Shown in pieces: positions 60,521 to 64,000 of a DNA stretch of 64,000 nt. The notes beneath the pieces were generated by a model that was given only the letters and a program-made list of their open reading frames with translations, was not told the origin of the DNA and ran no database searches. Source of the stretch: JANQPD01 sp963715655 (GTDB lineage Bacteria; Bacteroidota; Bacteroidia; Flavobacteriales; Schleiferiaceae); the NCBI GenBank assembly GCA_963715655.1, contig OY970262.1, positions 2,728,001-2,792,000 on the forward strand. Direction: 5' to 3'. Position numbers and translations under genes: made by a program. The stretch's first letter is position 1, and every line of letters starts with the position of its first letter.

Positions 60521-61448
60521 TGTAAATCATTTATTGGGCATAAAATATCTGAATAGTGCAGATATTGATTTGATATTTAACACTGCCGATCAGTTTAAAG
60601 AAGTGATAAACCGACCGATAAAAAAAGTACCATCCTTACGGGATATTACCGTTGCTAACCTGTTTTTTGAAAATAGTACGCGTACCCGTTTAAGTTTTGA
60701 ATTAGCTGAAAAACGCCTTTCAGCAGATGTAGTTAATTTTTCAGCCGCCAGTTCTTCCGTAACAAAAGGCGAAACTTTAATAGATACTGTAAATAATATT
60801 TTAGCCATGAAGGTGGACATGGTGGTGATGCGTCATCCCAATCCCGGTGCGGCTTTGTTTTTATCTAAAAACGTAAACAGTATTATTATAAATGCTGGCG
60901 ATGGTGCCCATGAACATCCTACCCAAGCACTTTTAGATGCTTACTCCATACGCGAAAAGCTAGAAACTTTATCCGGAAAAAAAGTAGTTATTGTGGGTGA
61001 CATTTTACACTCAAGGGTGGCGCTAAGCAATATATTTTGCCTGCAAAAATTGGGCGCGGAAGTAATGGTATGCGGCCCTACTACCCTTATGCCCAAATAT
61101 ATAAAAAGCCTAGGCGTGCAGGTAAGCCATAATTTACAAGAAGCTTTACAATGGTGCGATGTAGCCAACATGCTCCGCGTACAGCATGAGCGTCAGGACA
61201 TTAATTATTTCCCAAGCTTGCGTGAATACACTAAACAATTTGGACTTACCAAAGCCATTTTAGATAACTTGGATAAAGAAATACTGGTGATGCACCCCGG
61301 GCCAATAAACCGTGGTGTGGAAGTAAGCAGCGATGTAGCCGATGGTGAACATTCCATTATTTTACAACAAGTAGAAAATGGTGTAGCTATACGTATGGCG
61401 GTGCTGTATTTATTAGCTAGTAAAAAGGAAATGAATTTTGGAGGGTAA
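60507..61448 (+). CDS. pyrB: Aspartate carbamoyltransferase catalytic subunit
   Basis: The 313-residue enzyme makes carbamoyl-aspartate in de novo pyrimidine synthesis. It has the carbamoyl-phosphate motif FFENSTRTRLSFELAEKRL (near 50), GDGAHEHPTQALLD, and the C-terminal HPGPINRGVE. It overlaps pyrR, so the two are co-translated. No pyrI regulatory subunit gene follows in the window. Confidence 0.95.
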   Translation: MSELSVNHLLGIKYLNSADIDLIFNTADQFKEVINRPIKKVPSLRDITVANLFFENSTRTRLSFELAEKRLSADVVNFSAASSSVTKGETLIDTVNNILAMKVDMVVMRHPNPGAALFLSKNVNSIIINAGDGAHEHPTQALLDAYSIREKLETLSGKKVVIVGDILHSRVALSNIFCLQKLGAEVMVCGPTTLMPKYIKSLGVQVSHNLQEALQWCDVANMLRVQHERQDINYFPSLREYTKQFGLTKAILDNLDKEILVMHPGPINRGVEVSSDVADGEHSIILQQVENGVAIRMAVLYLLASKKEMNFGG

Positions 61449-61597
61449 TAATAGTTGAAGGAGTAAGGTTGAAGGTTTAACCTCATCCAAACTTACAAAT
61501 ACTAACTCTTTACTCAATGTATATTTCCTAGTAATTCAAAACTTGCACAGCCCCCTTTTTACCCCTAATATCGCGCAGCATAATAATGAAAGTGTAA

Positions 61598-62569
61598 ATG
61601 GAGTTAGCGGTATGTATTTTAGGTTCATCTTCAGCATTGCCCATGGTGGGTAGAAACCCTACCGCTCAGTTTGTAACCTTGGCTAACCGTCATTTTTTAG
61701 TTGATTGTGCCGAAGGTACCCAAGTGCAACTTAGACGCAACCACATTGGTTTTGGGCGCGTAAATCACATTTTAATTTCACATTTGCATGGCGATCATTA
61801 TTTTGGTTTGCTACCCTTGCTTAGCACCTTGCATTTGCTAGATAGGCAAAAGGAAATACACCTCTACTGCCCTGCTCCGCTTAAAGATATTTTGGAAAGC
61901 CACATGAAACTCAGTGAAATTTGGTTTCGCTTTAAAATAATATATCATTTTCATGAGCCTAACGGTAAACATTTAATTTTTGAAGATGCTAAAGTGCAGG
62001 TGGAAAGCTTTCCGTTAAAACATAGTGTAGATTGTTGGGGCTTTTTGTTTACGGAAAAGAAAAGGCAGCGGAATATTAAAAAATCGGCTTTGGAGAATTA
62101 TAGCATTCCGGTAACAGAACTACGCAAAATAAAGGATGGAGAGGATTGGATAAATGAGCAAGGAAAAACCGTTGCCAATGAAACATTGACCACAGCCGGG
62201 CCCCCATCTTTGAGTTACGCCTATTGCACAGATACTGCACCTTTGCCTAGTTTGGCCGATATTTTACATGCTCCTGATGTGCTCTATCATGAAAGCACTT
62301 TTACCGAAAAACATAAAAAGCGCGCTAAGCAAACCAATCATAGTACCGCTTTGCAAGCTGCTGAAGTTGCCAAATTAGTAGATGCAAAGTGCTTGCTTCT
62401 AGGACATTACTCCACACGCTATTTAGATTTAAGCGACTTAAAAACGGAGGCGGAAATAATCTTTAATCCTACGTTTTTAAGCAAAGATAATTACGTGTAC
62501 ACTATGAAAGCCACCGACAGAAAACTGAGAATTGAGCTTTCCGTACCTAACAAAAATGAAAACGACTAA
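61598..62569 (+). CDS. rnz: Ribonuclease Z
   Basis: The 323-residue metallo-beta-lactamase-fold enzyme matures the 3' end of tRNA precursors. The zinc site is SHLHGDHYFGLLPLL (about 63-76), with further ligands in the AYCTDTA region and HSTALQAAEVAK. The N-terminal ILGSSSALP and the PxxNPTAQ segment are typical of the short RNase Z form. Its stop is overlapped by the start of the MFS gene by 14 bases. The 149-base gap before it contains no gene. Confidence 0.94.
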   Translation: MELAVCILGSSSALPMVGRNPTAQFVTLANRHFLVDCAEGTQVQLRRNHIGFGRVNHILISHLHGDHYFGLLPLLSTLHLLDRQKEIHLYCPAPLKDILESHMKLSEIWFRFKIIYHFHEPNGKHLIFEDAKVQVESFPLKHSVDCWGFLFTEKKRQRNIKKSALENYSIPVTELRKIKDGEDWINEQGKTVANETLTTAGPPSLSYAYCTDTAPLPSLADILHAPDVLYHESTFTEKHKKRAKQTNHSTALQAAEVAKLVDAKCLLLGHYSTRYLDLSDLKTEAEIIFNPTFLSKDNYVYTMKATDRKLRIELSVPNKNEND

Positions 62570-63776
62570 GCGCTTGAAATCACCCATTTTTGTTTTATTC
62601 ATCACCATTTTTTTTGATCTTATTGGGTTTGGAATTGTTATTCCCATCCTTCCTATTTATGCTGATGAACTAGGCGCTTCCGGCTTTACCATTGGTTTAA
62701 TTGGGGCTAGCTTTTCTGCTGCACAGTTTGTTTTTGCCCCCTTTTGGGGAAACCTTAGCGATAGAATTGGCCGAAGGCCGGTTATTTTAACCTGCATTTT
62801 AATAATGCTTGCCTCTTACATTGTGCTTGGCTTTGCGGCAAGTGTGTGGGTATTGTTTTTAGCACGCATAGTTGCGGGTATTGGTGCAGCAAATATTAGT
62901 GCGGCTCAAGCTTTTATAAGTGATATTACAGAAGAAAAAGATCGCGCCAAAAATTTTGGAATTATAGGTGCTGCTTTTGGTTTAGGTTTCATATTTGGTC
63001 CACCTTTGGGCGGTTGGCTTAAAGAAGATTTTGGCATACAGTGGGTAGGTTTTGTTGCAGCAGGCTTGGCTGCTGTAAATTTTATTTTAGCCTATTTCTT
63101 ACTCCCTGAATCCATTGAAGAAAAGCAATCTTTTGAGTTTAAATTTCCAAATCCGCTTAGCGGAATAAAGCAGGTTTTACCACGGCCAAAAATCAGAAGC
63201 TTATTAATTATCAACTTTGTATTTATAGCTGCCTTTAGCATGATGCAAATTACCGCTAGCCTTTTGTGGAAAGATAAATATGGCTTAGATGCCGGTGACA
63301 TAGGGTTGGTTTTTGCGTTTATTGGCCTAAGTGTAGTCATCATTCAGGGCACGCTTATTGGGCCTTTTACCAGCTGGTTTGGCGAAAAAAACTTATTTAT
63401 AATTGGCAACCTTTTTATGGCCATTGGTCTTTTCGGGATGCCCTATATTCCGGTGGACTGGTTTATGCCGGGCGAGTACATTTCGCTGCTATTCATTTCT
63501 TTTGGAAACGCATTTTTCACGCCAACGCTTTCCTCCCTTTTAAGTAAATCTGCCGGTAAAAAAGAGCAAGGCACGGTTATGGGCGTATCGCAATCGGTAG
63601 GTGCATTATCACGCATTGCCGGGCCGTTTATTGGTGGTTTCCTATACGGAATAGATTTACACTTGCCCAACACCTTAGCCGCAGCTGTAATGCTCCTTAC
63701 CTTTTTTATGGCATGGCGTATTACTACAAAGTATATGGGTGAAGGCTTGCCTGCCGAAAGCACTGTAAAAGGGTGA
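62556..63776 (+). CDS. MFS transporter of the tetracycline-resistance-like DHA1 group
   Basis: The ATG at 62556 (MKTTKRLKSP) gives 406 residues; an upstream in-frame TTG at 62532 lies further inside rnz and is less likely. Twelve hydrophobic helices, the motif A segment GNLSDRIGRRPVIL after helix 2 and GAANISAAQAFISD fit the DHA1/TetA-like group. The substrate is unknown; homologues export tetracycline-type drugs. It overlaps rnz by 14 bases. Confidence 0.92.
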   Translation: MKTTKRLKSPIFVLFITIFFDLIGFGIVIPILPIYADELGASGFTIGLIGASFSAAQFVFAPFWGNLSDRIGRRPVILTCILIMLASYIVLGFAASVWVLFLARIVAGIGAANISAAQAFISDITEEKDRAKNFGIIGAAFGLGFIFGPPLGGWLKEDFGIQWVGFVAAGLAAVNFILAYFLLPESIEEKQSFEFKFPNPLSGIKQVLPRPKIRSLLIINFVFIAAFSMMQITASLLWKDKYGLDAGDIGLVFAFIGLSVVIIQGTLIGPFTSWFGEKNLFIIGNLFMAIGLFGMPYIPVDWFMPGEYISLLFISFGNAFFTPTLSSLLSKSAGKKEQGTVMGVSQSVGALSRIAGPFIGGFLYGIDLHLPNTLAAAVMLLTFFMAWRITTKYMGEGLPAESTVKG

Positions 63777-64000
63777 AAGTTGAAGGTTAGCTGCCTTGAG
63801 GAAGGAAATAGTTAATCATTAAACCTAAAACCAATGGTATGGATAATCAGATGTAGTACCTGTGAAGAAGGCTTAAGCTTCCAAAGAAAACAGGAAGCGA
63901 TTTATTAAAAGAAGCATCTGTATCACCCGCTCCACCGCTGGTTAAAAAAAAGAAGAGGTCTGGCATTGGAAAAAACTAAGGGAAGGGTACAAGCAGAAGC
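63777..64000. other. Terminal non-coding region without a confident gene
   Basis: This 224-base end shows an AAAGTTGAAGGTTAGCTG stretch like the heptad repeats near 26840. On the reverse strand an open frame of 39 codons (ATG at 63966, stop at 63847) encodes a peptide with SGGAGDTDASFNKSLP, but I recognise no family and the frame is short. A gene entering from the right edge cannot be excluded. Confidence 0.3.

Noticed and set aside
61441..61597. Terminator after pyrB (AGGTTTAACCT)
   Set aside because: The palindrome is short, weak and has no T tract on either side.

Overview
This AT-rich window comes from a Bacteroidota chromosome, most likely a Flavobacteriales-like or neighbouring lineage; the order cannot be fixed from sequence alone. 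The evidence is a gliding-type GldI peptidyl-prolyl isomerase, DUF5777, DUF6588, LruC and MbnP families, a BlaR1 protein with a TonB C-terminal domain, a folP-cdaA pair, lpxB (outer membrane lipid A), and promoters of the Bacteroidota type (TTG, 19 bases, TAnnTTTG). Genes are dense, mostly housekeeping, and lie on both strands. No tRNA, rRNA or CRISPR array was found.

Layout. 1-8000: a cut-off GH3 enzyme, a three-PAS histidine kinase, rhomboid and TM2 membrane proteins, a DnaQ-like/GIY-YIG fusion nuclease, a small nuclease-like protein, an Fpg-type glycosylase and an HMA-CDF metal transporter. 8000-15200: DUF493, an Mpo1-like protein, a P-loop NTPase overlapping recQ, fmt, the HU gene with a clear promoter and terminator, prmC and CIA30. 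15300-21400: patatin, an SPFH lipoprotein, and an nrnA-gldI-PPIase-PPIase run. 21400-25300: an MFS permease, an OB-fold protein, and a cytochrome-like lipoprotein/YceI/DUF5777 set. 25320-27034: an IS3-family element followed by three 92-bp tandem repeats. 27000-38300: DUF1599, folP-cdaA meeting a Kir-type K+ channel tail to tail, comEC, a glycosyltransferase, SpoIID-lpxB, surE and a Bax-inhibitor-1 homologue. 38400-45460: a zinc peptidase followed by a duplicated structured element, an LruC lipoprotein, a BlaI-BlaR1 pair with two palindromic operators, and a ten-unit 52-bp palindromic array. 45464-51950: korB-korA-nifU-mrp, smpB, a Bcr/CflA permease and a hotdog protein. 52300-63776: a cyclophilin lipoprotein, LON-domain protein, oxyR, a NUDIX hydrolase, an acyltransferase, two MbnP-like lipoproteins, mpl, pyrR-pyrB, rnz and an MFS permease.

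Functional groupings. Fe-S carriers (Mrp, NifU-like) share a transcription unit with the Fe-S/TPP 2-oxoacid oxidoreductase. Envelope folding and gliding factors are clustered. BlaI-BlaR1 looks like an autoregulated membrane-signal module. 

I did not find a clearly new multi-gene defence or mobile system. The most unexplained features are non-coding: the duplicated element at 39118-39489, whose closing stem shows a compensatory base-pair change; the 52-bp hairpin array at 44932-45417; intrinsic terminators placed directly before start codons (5614-5640 and 51955-51989); and several TAnnTTTG boxes exactly four bases before an ATG, which suggests leaderless mRNAs.
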